From contig CAJIYZ010000087.1 in assembly GCA_905181675.1 (NCBI GenBank), positions 1 through 33,637 of the forward strand: DNA of 33,637 bases, written 5' to 3'. This DNA is from Bacteroidetes bacterium MED-G20. Lineage in GTDB: Bacteria; Bacteroidota; Bacteroidia; Flavobacteriales_D; Parvicellaceae. The notes beneath the pieces were generated by a model. It made no database searches and was not told the DNA's origin. It saw nothing but the letters and a program-made list of their open reading frames with translations. Shown here piece after piece: positions 1 through 8,388 of the stretch (position 1 is its first letter; every line of letters begins with the position of its first letter). Both the position numbers and the translations under genes were made by a program.

Positions 1-353
1 AAATCATAACCACCACAAATATTTAAAAAATAACCAACCCATTTATTTACTTTAGGATTCTTAGAATAAGCATTGTGGTTTCCATCGTGCATTACAGACA
101 TACCAACACCTGCCATTCCAAAACCTATGACTGCCCACAAAGCTAAAACAATAGGGGTAGATAAATTTAAAGTGAGGATAAGAATATATGGAACAATGTA
201 AATAGCCAACATAAAAAAGGTTTTAAATATCATGTTGGAATTGTTATTTCTAGAAATGTTATTTTCTTTAAAATAAGCATTAACCCGTTTTCTTAAAACC
301 TTAACGAATTCCGGTTTTGTGGTATCAAACTTTATGTTTTTAATAGATGACAT
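1..353 (-). CDS. Acyl-lipid fatty acid desaturase, 3' part missing (paralogue of next gene)
   Basis: I translated this by hand from the ATG at 353 (minus strand) to the window edge, giving about 117 residues; the ORF track omits it because the 3' end lies outside. It is clearly homologous to the 361-residue desaturase upstream of it. Both share the N-terminal KRV-YFKEN stretch, a hydrophobic segment pair, and GFGMAG-GMSVMHD. The first histidine box HxxxH of membrane di-iron desaturases is visible as HDGNH at residues 89-93; the second and third boxes would lie beyond the edge. The family introduces cis double bonds into membrane acyl chains with O2 and a ferredoxin or cytochrome b5 donor. It lies 60 bases downstream of the paralogue on the same strand, so the two look like a tandem duplication. 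Family assignment is secure; regiospecificity cannot be read. Confidence 0.85.
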   Translation of the reverse strand, partial: MSSIKNIKFDTTKPEFVKVLRKRVNAYFKENNISRNNNSNMIFKTFFMLAIYIVPYILILTLNLSTPIVLALWAVIGFGMAGVGMSVMHDGNHNAYSKNPKVNKWVGYFLNICGGYD

Positions 354-413
354 ATTTTCTAATTAGGTACAAATAAATATACTTTAAACATAACTTTTTT
401 TTTGTTCAATGTT

Positions 414-1499
414 TTATGCAGTCTTGTAAGTTCCTAAATGTTTCAAAAACTTATAGTGATTGTAAACGGCAGAGAACATATTCTTGTAGGACTTGTATGG
501 AACATTAAACTCTTGAGCTGTAGATTGAACTATTTTACTAATTTTCTTATAATGAATATGGCAAATATTAGGAAAAAGATGGTGCTCAATTTGAAAATTT
601 AAACCCCCAATAAACCAGGATAGTATTCTTGAATTCATTGCGAAATTACATGTAGTATCTAATTGATGTACAAACCAATTTTTATTTACTACTCTACTTT
701 CATTTGGAGTATTGAAATCATTTGGTTCCATTACATGTGCACATTGGAAGACAACGGACAATATTAATCCCGCTGTGTAATGCATTGAAAAATAACCAAT
801 AAGAACCAACCACCATTTGTCTAAAAAAACAAGAGGCAAAATTAATGCATAAGTGTAATATATGATTTTGTAAAAAACTAAAAGTAACATTTGGGTAGTG
901 AAGTTTCTTTTTTGAATTTTAAGAAGACCATTTTTGTGGTATCTAATTAACTGCAAGAAGTCTTTTTCAAATGCCCATTGAATTGTCATAAGTCCATAAA
1001 GAAACCATGCATACAAATGTTGGTATTTATGTCGTTTTTTTAGTTTCTGATCAGGTGAAAATCTAAACATAGCCCCTGAGTCTAAGTCCTCGTCCATAGA
1101 GGATATATTGGTATATGTATGGTGCAACACATTATGTTGTATTTTCCAGTTAATGTAACTCCCACCTAAGAACGTAATGAAAAATCCAAAGAAATTATTA
1201 ACTTTTTTATTCTTAGAATATGCACCATGGTTGGCATCGTGCATTACCGACATTCCAATACCTGCCATTCCAAATCCCATAGCAAACCATAAAATAATGG
1301 AAAAATAAGAGGCATTAAATACATAAAGCAGAGAATAAGAACCGAAATAAAGTAAGATTAAAAGTATGGTTTTCAAAAGCATATTAAAATTGGCATGCTT
1401 TGATATCTTATTTTCCTTAAAATAATTATCTACTCTTTTTTTTAGAGTCTTAACAAAGACACTTTTATTACGGTCAAAACTTACAGATTTAAAACTCAT
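414..1499 (-). CDS. Acyl-lipid fatty acid desaturase (membrane di-iron, front-end type)
   Basis: A 361-residue integral membrane protein with the three histidine boxes of the fatty acid desaturase family: HDANH at 87-91 (HxxxH), HNVLHH at 122-127 (HxxxHH) and QIEHH at 303-307 (QxxHH). The Gln in the third box is typical of front-end (delta-5/delta-6-like) acyl-lipid desaturases. There is no fused cytochrome b5 domain, so an external ferredoxin-type donor is expected. Hydrophobic segments near residues 40-80 and 200-255 bracket the boxes in the usual topology. Length is normal for the bacterial family. The ATG start is the first available, and the upstream 95 bases contain no other gene. Its tandem paralogue (1-353) suggests two enzymes with different substrate preference, or cold-adaptation dosage. 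Family very secure; position of the double bond unknown. Confidence 0.93.
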   Translation of the reverse strand: MSFKSVSFDRNKSVFVKTLKKRVDNYFKENKISKHANFNMLLKTILLILLYFGSYSLLYVFNASYFSIILWFAMGFGMAGIGMSVMHDANHGAYSKNKKVNNFFGFFITFLGGSYINWKIQHNVLHHTYTNISSMDEDLDSGAMFRFSPDQKLKKRHKYQHLYAWFLYGLMTIQWAFEKDFLQLIRYHKNGLLKIQKRNFTTQMLLLVFYKIIYYTYALILPLVFLDKWWLVLIGYFSMHYTAGLILSVVFQCAHVMEPNDFNTPNESRVVNKNWFVHQLDTTCNFAMNSRILSWFIGGLNFQIEHHLFPNICHIHYKKISKIVQSTAQEFNVPYKSYKNMFSAVYNHYKFLKHLGTYKTA

Positions 1500-1594
1500 A
1501 AATATAATTTTGGATAAATTTAGATTATTAAGTTAGTTATATCTATTAGTGTTTAATGGATAATTAACATTATTATGAACAACAGAATAAAATA

Positions 1595-2935
1595 TTAATG
1601 ATTTTCGTGCTCAACAAAATCAATCCCTAATTTCTTTAATTCTTTTAAAACTGGATTGTAAATTTGCTTCTCTAGAGGTAAAACAACACCTCTTGTTTTG
1701 ATGCTGCCATTGAGCAACATTTTGGTAGCAATACCTAGTGGTAACCCAACAGTATCGCTCATAGCGGTGACACTAGAATCTTTACCGATATAGGCCATGT
1801 AGGAAATCAATTCTTTTTCAATTTTGTTTAAAGAATAACTAACTCTGTGCCACATAATTATCATGTCTTTGTCTGTAGTACTTAAAGACCATTTTTCCTG
1901 GAGTATTTTTTGCAATATTTGTGCTGGAGATGCATCTTTAAGTCCTATTTTCTTGTCTTCAAAAACACCTAACCACACTAGTTTATCCCACATATAATCA
2001 TCTTGCTCAATTCTTAAATAATGGCGAAGTTTTAGTTCTACTGAATCGTTGGTGTTAAATTTTAAAAAAGAATTTATAAACTCTCTGTTGGTCATGTTTT
2101 CAGACCCCTCTACTTTATAAGAATCATCTGTAGCTCCAAGCTGAACAAAAATATTCCAAGCTCTGCAAAAACCTACTTTCCTTAAAGTCCCTCTGTACAT
2201 TGTAGAAATATTATCTAATTCATAGATAGATCTGTATTTAAGTGAATCTCTATTTGGATAACCTTCAAACTGACCATATCCTGGGACATCAATTATTTCA
2301 GTTCTTCGAAACAACTTGTTGTAAGGTATGTATTTGTATTTCCCTTCTTTAATAAATTTGGCAGCACCACCTTGACCAGCCAAAACAACATTTCTTGGAT
2401 TCCAAGTAAACTTGTAGTTCCATGGATTATCATCACTTTCAGGAGCAACCAATCCACCAGTGTAGGATTCAAACCCATTTAAAATTCCACCTTTAGCTTT
2501 AACATCGTCAATTAGTTTTTTTGCTGACATATGGTCAATTCCTGGGTCTAATCCCAATTCATTTAAAACCAAAACATTGTTTTTTAAAGCATCTTTATTG
2601 AGCGATTTTATTTCATCTGTGATATAACTTGGAGTAATAACATGTACACCACAATCTACCGCATCTTTTAAAACTTTGAAATGCATGTGTGCAGGAAGCA
2701 TAGATATTACTACATCAGCAGACTCTATAAATTCTTTTCTTTTGACATCGTTATTTGCATCTAGTTTAAATGAAAAACCATTTGGATGATTATTAATCTT
2801 ACTATTTGCCAACTCTAAATTAAAATCCACTACTGTTATCTTCCAATTTTCTGAAGTTGAATTATCTAATAAATATTTAATAAGTGAGGTAGACGACCTA
2901 CCAGAACCAATAACCAAAATTTTTTTCATATTCAT
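1595..2935 (-). CDS. Saccharopine dehydrogenase-like NAD(P)-dependent oxidoreductase
   Basis: A 446-residue protein that starts directly with a Rossmann fold: KILVIGSGRSS (residues 5-15) is the dinucleotide-binding loop, with a less usual GxGxxS ending. DVVISMLPAHMH around residues 74-85 and NELGLDPGIDHM near 125-136 are characteristic of the saccharopine reductase/Lys9 group (Sacchrp_dh_NADP plus C-terminal domain). Known members join or cleave saccharopine in lysine metabolism; in Bacteroidota the assigned direction is usually lysine catabolism towards aminoadipate semialdehyde. Two in-frame ATGs (2935 and 2929) are six bases apart; either could be used. It is divergent from DUF423 across 66 bases and 95 bases upstream of the desaturases. 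No partner of the lysine pathway is visible nearby, so the substrate is inferred from family only. Confidence 0.88.
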   Translation of the reverse strand: MNMKKILVIGSGRSSTSLIKYLLDNSTSENWKITVVDFNLELANSKINNHPNGFSFKLDANNDVKRKEFIESADVVISMLPAHMHFKVLKDAVDCGVHVITPSYITDEIKSLNKDALKNNVLVLNELGLDPGIDHMSAKKLIDDVKAKGGILNGFESYTGGLVAPESDDNPWNYKFTWNPRNVVLAGQGGAAKFIKEGKYKYIPYNKLFRRTEIIDVPGYGQFEGYPNRDSLKYRSIYELDNISTMYRGTLRKVGFCRAWNIFVQLGATDDSYKVEGSENMTNREFINSFLKFNTNDSVELKLRHYLRIEQDDYMWDKLVWLGVFEDKKIGLKDASPAQILQKILQEKWSLSTTDKDMIIMWHRVSYSLNKIEKELISYMAYIGKDSSVTAMSDTVGLPLGIATKMLLNGSIKTRGVVLPLEKQIYNPVLKELKKLGIDFVEHENH

Positions 2936-2983
2936 TTTTAATAAATCCTAAAAATCATTTTTTTATTTTGAAGGAATAGAATT

Positions 2984-2991
2984 TATATTTG
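2984..2991 (+). promoter_or_regulatory. Candidate -7 element TATATTTG for DUF423 gene
   Basis: TATATTTG matches the Bacteroidetes -7 consensus TAnnTTTG. It ends only 10 bases before the ATG, so the transcript would be nearly leaderless. No good -33 TTG at the usual spacing is present, hence modest confidence. Confidence 0.4.
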
Positions 2992-3001
2992 CACACAATA
3001 T

Positions 3002-3400
3002 ATGAAAACAGATCGATTATTTTTATCATTATCAATACTTGGGATAGCTATTGGTATATTATTTGGAGCATTTGGTGCTCATGCATTTAAAGATTTATTT
3101 TCAAATTATGAAATGGATATATGGAATAAGGGAATATTCTATCAAATTTCTAATTCTTTGGGGATAATGCTTTTAGTAATCCTTAGAAAAAATGAGCTAA
3201 TTAAAAAAAATAATCTACCATTTTATCTTTTAATAATAGGAATGGTTTTTTTCTGCGTCTCTCTTTATATAATTTCTCTTACAAATGTTTTTTTAAATCC
3301 TCAACATTGGCTTAAGACAGCAATGATACCTATCACCCCTATTGGCGGTAGCATGATAATTTTAGGATGGATTTTAATTTTCTTCAACATCAAAAAATGA
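3002..3400 (+). CDS. DUF423 family small membrane protein
   Basis: A 132-residue protein with four hydrophobic segments (about 8-27, 42-60, 72-92 and 110-129). The N-terminal GAFGAHAFKD stretch (residues 22-31) is the hallmark of the DUF423/YgdD/YwdK family. Function of the family is unknown; it is an inner-membrane protein in most bacteria. The size is exactly that of the family. It stands alone between the divergent saccharopine dehydrogenase-like gene and the iron ABC transporter. About 100 bases separate it from the next gene, and those contain the iron-box palindrome, so it is probably not part of the iron operon. Confidence 0.9.
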   Translation: MKTDRLFLSLSILGIAIGILFGAFGAHAFKDLFSNYEMDIWNKGIFYQISNSLGIMLLVILRKNELIKKNNLPFYLLIIGMVFFCVSLYIISLTNVFLNPQHWLKTAMIPITPIGGSMIILGWILIFFNIKK

Positions 3401-3444
3401 TATTTTTAGAAAGTTTAAAATAATTTTAAAAAAAATTAAAATCC

Positions 3445-3467
3445 TTATTTAGATTTATTCTAAATAA
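3445..3467. promoter_or_regulatory. Iron-box-like palindrome (Fur/DtxR type) before the Fe(III) ABC transporter
   Basis: TTATTTAGA-N5-TCTAAATAA is a perfect inverted repeat with 9-base arms. It fills the region just upstream of the -7 element at 3469-3476, where a bound repressor would block RNA polymerase. The left arm recurs unchanged at 6997-7005 before the DUF4856/imelysin operon. That the ligand is iron is inferred from the genes controlled; which family (Fur or DtxR/IdeR-like) cannot be told from one site. Confidence 0.7.
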
Positions 3468-3468
3468 A

Positions 3469-3476
3469 TATATTTG
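3469..3476 (+). promoter_or_regulatory. -7 promoter element TATATTTG of the iron ABC operon
   Basis: TATATTTG is a perfect TAnnTTTG Bacteroidetes -7 element. It starts one base after the palindrome's right arm and 36 bases before the ATG of the binding-protein gene. The -33 region is covered by the palindrome and has no clear TTG. Confidence 0.55.
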
Positions 3477-3504
3477 CAAAAAAAACTTATTTTATTTTTA
3501 AATC

Positions 3505-4551
3505 ATGATTAGAATTTACTCCCTATTTTTCTCACTTTTCTTAGTCACTTCCTGTACAAATGAAAACAAAGAAAACAATCTAGAAAAGCAAAATGAAAGA
3601 GAATATTTGACTCTTTACACACATAGACATTACGACTCTGACAAGTTAATTTTTAAAAGATTTGAAGAAACAACTGGGATAATAATAAATGTTGTAAAAG
3701 CTAGTGCAGATGAATTAATACAAAAAATGGAAACCGAAGGAAATCAATCACCTGCAGATTTACTACTAACTGTAGATGCTGGTCGATTAGTAAGAGCTAA
3801 AAATAAAAACCTTCTCCAATCTGCTAATTCAGATATTTTAAACAGTACTATACCTATGCACCTTAAAGATTCTAGTAATTATTGGTTTGGATTAACCAAA
3901 AGAGCAAGAGTAATAGTATATAACAAAGAAACTGTAACATCATCAGATTTAGCAGACTACGAAGATTTGGTAAATGAAAAATGGAAGAATAAAATATTAA
4001 TTCGCTCCTCAAATAACATATACAATCAATCTTTAATGGCTTCTATTATTGCTAATAAGGGGATTGACTCAGCTAAAGTATGGGCTGAAGGCATTGTGAA
4101 TAATTTTGCAAGATCTCCAAAAGGAAACGATAGAGATCAAGTAAAAGCAATTTTAGCCAAAGAAGGAGATTTGGCAATTATAAACACTTACTATTTGGGT
4201 AAACTTATTAATTCTAAAGACTCTAACGAAGTAGCTGCAGGAAATGCTGTAGGTATATTTTTTCCAAATCAAGAAAATAGAGGGACTCATATAAATGTTA
4301 GTGGTATTGGTATTGCTAAAAATTCTAAAAACAAGTTAAATGCTATTAAATTCATAGAGTATTTAATAAGTGAAGAAGTTCAAGAGATTTTTGCTAATGC
4401 CAACTACGAATACCCAGTTAACAAGTATGCAAAATCTTCTAAATTGTTAGAGTCATGGGGGGAATTTAAAGAAGATAAGCTATCTTTAACTAAGCTAGGT
4501 GAACTCAACAAGAAAGCAGTAATTTTGTTTGATGAGGTTAAATGGCCTTAA
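3505..4551 (+). CDS. Fe(3+) ABC transporter substrate-binding lipoprotein (FutA/FbpA-like)
   Basis: A 348-residue lipoprotein: hydrophobic signal followed by lipobox LVTS-C with Cys17 as the lipidated residue. The mature N-terminus has RHYDSD at 41-46, which corresponds to the RHYDTD segment of FutA-type ferric-binding proteins. NTYYLGKL (paired tyrosines Y229/Y230) corresponds to the iron-coordinating Tyr pair of FbpA/FutA. It would capture Fe(III) in the periplasm and deliver it to the permease 21 bases downstream. The length suits the family. It is the first gene of the ABC operon and sits directly behind the iron-box palindrome and a TATATTTG element, so iron repression is expected. Fe(III) specificity is inferred from the tyrosines and context; a related substrate is possible but less likely. 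Confidence 0.92.
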   Translation: MIRIYSLFFSLFLVTSCTNENKENNLEKQNEREYLTLYTHRHYDSDKLIFKRFEETTGIIINVVKASADELIQKMETEGNQSPADLLLTVDAGRLVRAKNKNLLQSANSDILNSTIPMHLKDSSNYWFGLTKRARVIVYNKETVTSSDLADYEDLVNEKWKNKILIRSSNNIYNQSLMASIIANKGIDSAKVWAEGIVNNFARSPKGNDRDQVKAILAKEGDLAIINTYYLGKLINSKDSNEVAAGNAVGIFFPNQENRGTHINVSGIGIAKNSKNKLNAIKFIEYLISEEVQEIFANANYEYPVNKYAKSSKLLESWGEFKEDKLSLTKLGELNKKAVILFDEVKWP

Positions 4552-4572
4552 GCCAAACCTTCAAATAAAAAG

Positions 4573-6207
4573 ATGTTTTTAAACTTAAAACATTTTAAAA
4601 GAGACTTTAATAAATGGACGTTACTAATAGTAGCTATAAGTTTGTTTTTAGCCATTCCTGTATTTTCTATTTTAATAAGCCTTTTTAGAGGAAGTGGTGA
4701 GATGTGGGAACATATTACTTCCTACTTCCTTTTTGATTATATAAAAAATTCTACCGTCTTAATTATAGGTACGGGATTATTGACCTTTATAATTGGAACT
4801 TCAGCTGCATGGATTGTCTCTAGGTATTCATTTAGATTTAGGAAAATTATTGAATGGCTATTATTCATGCCTCTTGCTATTCCATCTTATATTGTTGCAT
4901 ACTCTTATGTTGGTTTGTTTGGAAATGGAGGAACATTTATAAATATTTTCAGCAATTTGGGTATTACTATAGATAGAATTGAAATGATGAATATTTATGG
5001 TCTAATTTGGGTTTTAAGTTTTTCTCTTTATCCGTATGTATATGCAGGAACTAGAACCATTTTTCAAAGTTTTCCTTCTCAACTAAAACATACAGCTTAT
5101 TTACTTGGAGTATCTAAAAGAAAATATTTCTTTTCCATTGCTCTACCCCTTGCCTCACCGGCTATAATTGGTGGTCTTTTTTTAGTGTTTATGGAAGTTT
5201 TAAATGACTATGGCGCTGCAAAATATTATGGCATAAGTACATTTACTACAGGGATATTTAGAACGTGGACAGCTCTTGAGGATTTACAATCTTCTATTTA
5301 CCTATCTGCTATTCTGGTAATTTTAGTTTTTCTTTTAGTTCTTATTGTAAAATGGTTAAAAGGAAGAAGATCTTATAGCTTAAAAAAAACTAATACCAAC
5401 CAAAAAAATAAAAATTACAGAAGTGAATTAAAAGGATTGAAAAAAATTACCTATTTAAGTATCGTATTTGTTCCTATTATTTTTGGCTTTATACTGCCAT
5501 TAATACAACTTTTAATTTGGGGGATTCAAACTTTTGATTCCATGTTTAATAGCGATTTGATAAGTTTAGCTTACCAAAGCCTGATGTTAGGTCTTTCTAC
5601 AGCAATGATTGTTGTCTTTCTTGCTTTGCTATTAATCTACCTTTCAAAATGGAATTATTTTAAACCATTAAATGTTTTTTCTAAAGTTGCCACATTGGGT
5701 TACGTAATTCCAGGCGCAATCATTGGTGTTGGAATTATAAGAACTAGTAAATCCTTGACCGATCTATTTAGTTTTCATTACGATATAGAAATTGGACATC
5801 TAATATACAACAGCCTTTTGGTACTTATTTATGCCTACGTATTTAGGTTTATAGCGGTAGCTTTTAACTCTATTGAAGGAAACACACTAAAACTTAATGA
5901 AAATTTATCAGAATCTTCTTACTTACTTGGCTATGGAAAAATTAAAACATTTTTTAAAATAGATTTTCCATTGTTAAAAAACGCCCTTCTTAGTTCATTT
6001 ATTCTGGTATTGATTGATGTAATGAAAGAATTGCCATTAACACTTATTTTAAAACCCTATGACATAAGTACACTTGCTGTTAGGGCATATGAATATGCCG
6101 AAGATGAAAGAGTTGGAGAAGCTGCTCTGCCAGCGTTATTTTTGATATTTTTAATTGGCAGCATGATTTCCATATTAAATTATAGGTTGAGAGTAAATAA
6201 AGATTAA
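4573..6207 (+). CDS. Fe(3+) ABC transporter permease, two fused permease domains (FbpB-like)
   Basis: A 544-residue inner-membrane protein with about twelve hydrophobic segments in two homologous halves. Each half has an EAA-type cytoplasmic loop where the ATPase docks: the first near residues 170-200 (YLLGVSKRKYFFSIALPLA), the second near 450-475 (YLLGYGKIKTFFKIDFPLL). The duplicated BPD_transp_1 architecture and length are typical of FbpB/FutB ferric permeases. A hydrophilic linker near residues 265-290 joins the halves. It follows the binding lipoprotein by 21 bases and precedes the ATPase by 29, so a single importer is encoded. Confidence 0.93.
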   Translation: MFLNLKHFKRDFNKWTLLIVAISLFLAIPVFSILISLFRGSGEMWEHITSYFLFDYIKNSTVLIIGTGLLTFIIGTSAAWIVSRYSFRFRKIIEWLLFMPLAIPSYIVAYSYVGLFGNGGTFINIFSNLGITIDRIEMMNIYGLIWVLSFSLYPYVYAGTRTIFQSFPSQLKHTAYLLGVSKRKYFFSIALPLASPAIIGGLFLVFMEVLNDYGAAKYYGISTFTTGIFRTWTALEDLQSSIYLSAILVILVFLLVLIVKWLKGRRSYSLKKTNTNQKNKNYRSELKGLKKITYLSIVFVPIIFGFILPLIQLLIWGIQTFDSMFNSDLISLAYQSLMLGLSTAMIVVFLALLLIYLSKWNYFKPLNVFSKVATLGYVIPGAIIGVGIIRTSKSLTDLFSFHYDIEIGHLIYNSLLVLIYAYVFRFIAVAFNSIEGNTLKLNENLSESSYLLGYGKIKTFFKIDFPLLKNALLSSFILVLIDVMKELPLTLILKPYDISTLAVRAYEYAEDERVGEAALPALFLIFLIGSMISILNYRLRVNKD

Positions 6208-6236
6208 CTAAGCTGTTTTTAAACAAAAAATTTATT

Positions 6237-6989
6237 ATGAAAATATTAGAAATTGAAAACCTATCTAAATCTTTTGATTCAAAATTTGAAGTAGTCTCTG
6301 GTTGTACTTTTAATATTGAATCTGGAAATATATGTGCCATTGTTGGTGAAAGCGGAAGTGGGAAAACTACATTATTTAGACTTATTGCTGGACTAGAAAG
6401 ACCAGATAGAGGAACCATTAAAATAAATGGCACATTGATGAGCAGCGATAAATTTATAAAAGACGTAAAGGATAGAAACGTTGGACTTGTATTTCAAGAC
6501 TTTTCACTATTTCCACATCTAACTGTAAAAGAAAACATTGAATTTGGTTTGAAAAAAAATAAGAATGAAAAAGTTGAAAAACTACTAGAAACTATTAAAA
6601 TGGAAAATTTCCCAAATAGATATCCACACGAACTAAGTGGAGGGCAACAGCAAAGAGTATCCTTGGCTAGATCACTAGCATTAGACCCTGAGCTTTTATT
6701 ATTGGATGAACCATTTAGTAGTTTAGATACTCAACTGAAATCAAAAATTAGACAAGAAATAAGAGATATCATAAAAAAAATAGGTATTTCATCTGTTTTT
6801 ATCACCCATGACATTCTAGATGCATTAGAAATTGCAGATGAAATTATTTTCATGGATAATGGAAAAATAATAAGACAGTGCTTAATTGAAGATGTTTTTA
6901 AGGAAATTAAAGACGAAAAAATTCAAAATAATATGGTTGAATTAAAAAGAAATGCTGAGCTAATTCTAAATGCGTTGAAAAACAAATAA
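6237..6989 (+). CDS. Fe(3+) ABC transporter ATP-binding protein (short FbpC-like)
   Basis: A 250-residue ABC ATPase with all motifs in order: Walker A GESGSGKTT (37-45), Q-loop Gln87 in VFQDFSLFPHL, signature LSGGQQQR (133-140), Walker B LLLLDEPF (153-160), D-loop SSLD and switch His191. Sequence around the Q-loop and signature is of the FbpC/PotA/CysA importer group. Many ferric FbpC proteins are about 350 residues with a C-terminal regulatory TOBE domain; here the chain ends soon after the nucleotide-binding domain, so that domain is absent. It completes the importer with the two genes upstream. A 118-base gap with two palindromes follows, so the next gene starts a separate transcription unit. 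Confidence 0.93.
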   Translation: MKILEIENLSKSFDSKFEVVSGCTFNIESGNICAIVGESGSGKTTLFRLIAGLERPDRGTIKINGTLMSSDKFIKDVKDRNVGLVFQDFSLFPHLTVKENIEFGLKKNKNEKVEKLLETIKMENFPNRYPHELSGGQQQRVSLARSLALDPELLLLDEPFSSLDTQLKSKIRQEIRDIIKKIGISSVFITHDILDALEIADEIIFMDNGKIIRQCLIEDVFKEIKDEKIQNNMVELKRNAELILNALKNK

Positions 6990-6999
6990 ATATTTCTTA

Positions 7000-7016
7000 T
7001 TTAGAATCATTCTAAA
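7000..7016. promoter_or_regulatory. Second iron-box-like palindrome, before the DUF4856/imelysin operon
   Basis: TTTAGAATCATTCTAAA is a perfect 17-base palindrome around one central base. With flanks it reads TTATTTAGA-ATCAT-TCTAAAATA, sharing the whole left arm and the core TCTAAA with the site at 3445-3467. It lies about 17 bases upstream of the predicted -33 element of the operon, so repression may act by a different geometry than at the ABC promoter. Confidence 0.7.
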
Positions 7017-7035
7017 ATACCATAAATAGGGTATT
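7016..7035. promoter_or_regulatory. AATACC-N8-GGTATT palindrome overlapping the -33 element (copy 1)
   Basis: AATACC-ATAAATAG-GGTATT is a 6+6 inverted repeat directly abutting the iron box. The same arms with the same 8-base spacing recur at 15384-15403. In both places the last TT plus the following G form the -33 TTG, 20 bases before a -7-like element. The regulator is unknown. Confidence 0.55.
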
Positions 7036-7064
7036 GCTCTATATACCGTCTTGAATTACTTTTG
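7034..7064 (+). promoter_or_regulatory. Promoter of the DUF4856 operon (TTG-N20-TACTTTTG)
   Basis: TTG at 7034-7036, 20 bases, then TACTTTTG at 7057-7064, which fits TAnnTTTG exactly. This leaves a leader of about 35-40 bases before the ATG at 7108. The -33 is embedded in the AATACC palindrome. Confidence 0.6.
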
Positions 7065-7107
7065 ACCTAAAATTAATTAGACGAAAATCACTTTTAAATA
7101 CACAATA

Positions 7108-8271
7108 ATGAATAAATTAAACTTTAGACTTTTATTTACATGCGCAGTACTTGCATTATTTGCTAGTTGTGCAAAAAAAGGTTGTACAGATCCTCTAGCA
7201 ACAAACTACGATGCTGATGCAACAAAAGATGACGATGGTTGCGAGTACGCACAAGCACTTGTTGTTCCAAGCAACTACGTATTTACAGATGCTGATGGTA
7301 ACAATACAGTTTCTTACAGCGGACAAACATCTAGAATGGACATGCTTTCTGAAATGGTTTCTTATCTAAAAACTGCTAATGGAAGTAACCCTACACCTGC
7401 AACATTAGACGCTGCTACTTTACTAGCTATGTATGACAATTCATATACAGGATGGTCAGATACCACTTTAATTGATAATGGAAAACAACTTAAGAGCAAA
7501 ACTGCTGGAGATGATGTTGGTATTCAAGCAATGTTTGAAGGTTGGATGACTGATGCTGCTGCAGGGAGTCCAGATGTCACTGGATCATATCTACAAGATT
7601 CTTCTGGTATTGAATGGACGCAAATGATTGAAAAAGGTTTGATGGGCGCTTGTTTTGCTAGTCAAATGACTTCTAATTACCTAGCTGGCATCAGTACTGA
7701 TAATAACATTGATCCTGTTGACGCTGCTGCTGGAAAATATTATACAGAAATGGAACACCACTGGGATGAAGCATACGGATACTTTACTGATGCTTTTGAC
7801 TATCCAACTAATGGAACAAATAGATTTTGGGGTAAATATGCTAATAAATCTTACCTAGAAGACAATATTGGGTCAGCTACAGATATTTCTTTGGCATTTA
7901 GAACTGGAAGAGCAGCTATAAGTGCAGGTGATTCAGATGCTGCATTGGTTCAAGTAGGAATTCTAGAAACTGAAGTTAAGCAAATGGTTGCTGGAATGGC
8001 TTTACATTACTTAAACGATGTGAAATCTCAAATTGCTGCAGGTAATGCACAATCTAGTATCAACCACAGTATGTCTGAAGCTCTTGCATTTATTTTCGGA
8101 ATTCAGTTTGTTACTGATAGTCCAGATATGTCAAGTGCTGATGTTATGGTCTTAGTAAACCAAATAGCTCCAGATGTGACAGGTTTTTCAATGAATATTA
8201 CAGAAATTAATGTTGTGATTGATCAAGTTGCTGCTGCAGCTGGTTTAACAGATAAAAAAGATGACTTTTAG
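7108..8271 (+). CDS. DUF4856 lipoprotein of the imelysin-associated iron-regulated type
   Basis: A 387-residue lipoprotein with lipobox LFAS-C (Cys21). Right after the lipidated Cys is a short acidic Cys-bracketed motif: GCTDP-x-A-x-NY, several Asp, then Cys. The following module, beginning near VSYSGQTSRMDMLSEM (about residues 69-84), is the start of DUF4856. That domain is found in Bacteroidota lipoproteins and often sits beside imelysin-family genes. The rest is Ala/Asp/Ser-rich and predicted mostly helical, with many acidic residues and few Cys or His. The biochemical role is unknown; surface or periplasmic metal handling is inferred from neighbours and the iron box. It is the first gene after the two palindromes. 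A strong hairpin terminator separates it from the imelysin gene, so its transcript is probably the most abundant of the operon. Confidence 0.85.
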   Translation: MNKLNFRLLFTCAVLALFASCAKKGCTDPLATNYDADATKDDDGCEYAQALVVPSNYVFTDADGNNTVSYSGQTSRMDMLSEMVSYLKTANGSNPTPATLDAATLLAMYDNSYTGWSDTTLIDNGKQLKSKTAGDDVGIQAMFEGWMTDAAAGSPDVTGSYLQDSSGIEWTQMIEKGLMGACFASQMTSNYLAGISTDNNIDPVDAAAGKYYTEMEHHWDEAYGYFTDAFDYPTNGTNRFWGKYANKSYLEDNIGSATDISLAFRTGRAAISAGDSDAALVQVGILETEVKQMVAGMALHYLNDVKSQIAAGNAQSSINHSMSEALAFIFGIQFVTDSPDMSSADVMVLVNQIAPDVTGFSMNITEINVVIDQVAAAAGLTDKKDDF

Positions 8272-8329
8272 AAAAGCAATATTTTTTTCTTATATGGTTG
8301 TTAAGTTAATTAAATTATTGCCAATCAAA

Positions 8330-8379
8330 AAACAAACACTCAACAAATGCTGTTGGGTGTTTGTTTGGTTGGTATTTTT
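8330..8379 (+). terminator. Intra-operon hairpin terminator or attenuator between DUF4856 and imelysin genes
   Basis: Left arm AAACAAACACTCAACA (8330-8345) pairs with TGTTGGGTGTTTGTTT (8351-8366). That is 16 base pairs with a single G-U wobble and a five-base loop, followed by GGTTGGTA and TTTTT (8375-8379). No separate promoter with a good -7 is visible before the next gene, so partial readthrough is likely. Confidence 0.75.
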
Positions 8380-8388
8380 ACTAAAATT

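Noticed and set aside
1210-1222. TTCTTAGAA palindrome in the desaturase genes (also near 58-68), like the iron boxes
   Set aside because: Inside the coding sequence of both paralogues at the same conserved AYSKN codons; not intergenic and lacks the TTTAGA-N5-TCTAAA layout.
2293-2478. 61-residue minus-strand ORF in the track
   Set aside because: Lies wholly inside the saccharopine dehydrogenase-like gene in another frame; no motif.
6080-6433. 117-residue minus-strand ORF
   Set aside because: Antisense shadow of the permease end and ATPase start, both with clear motifs.
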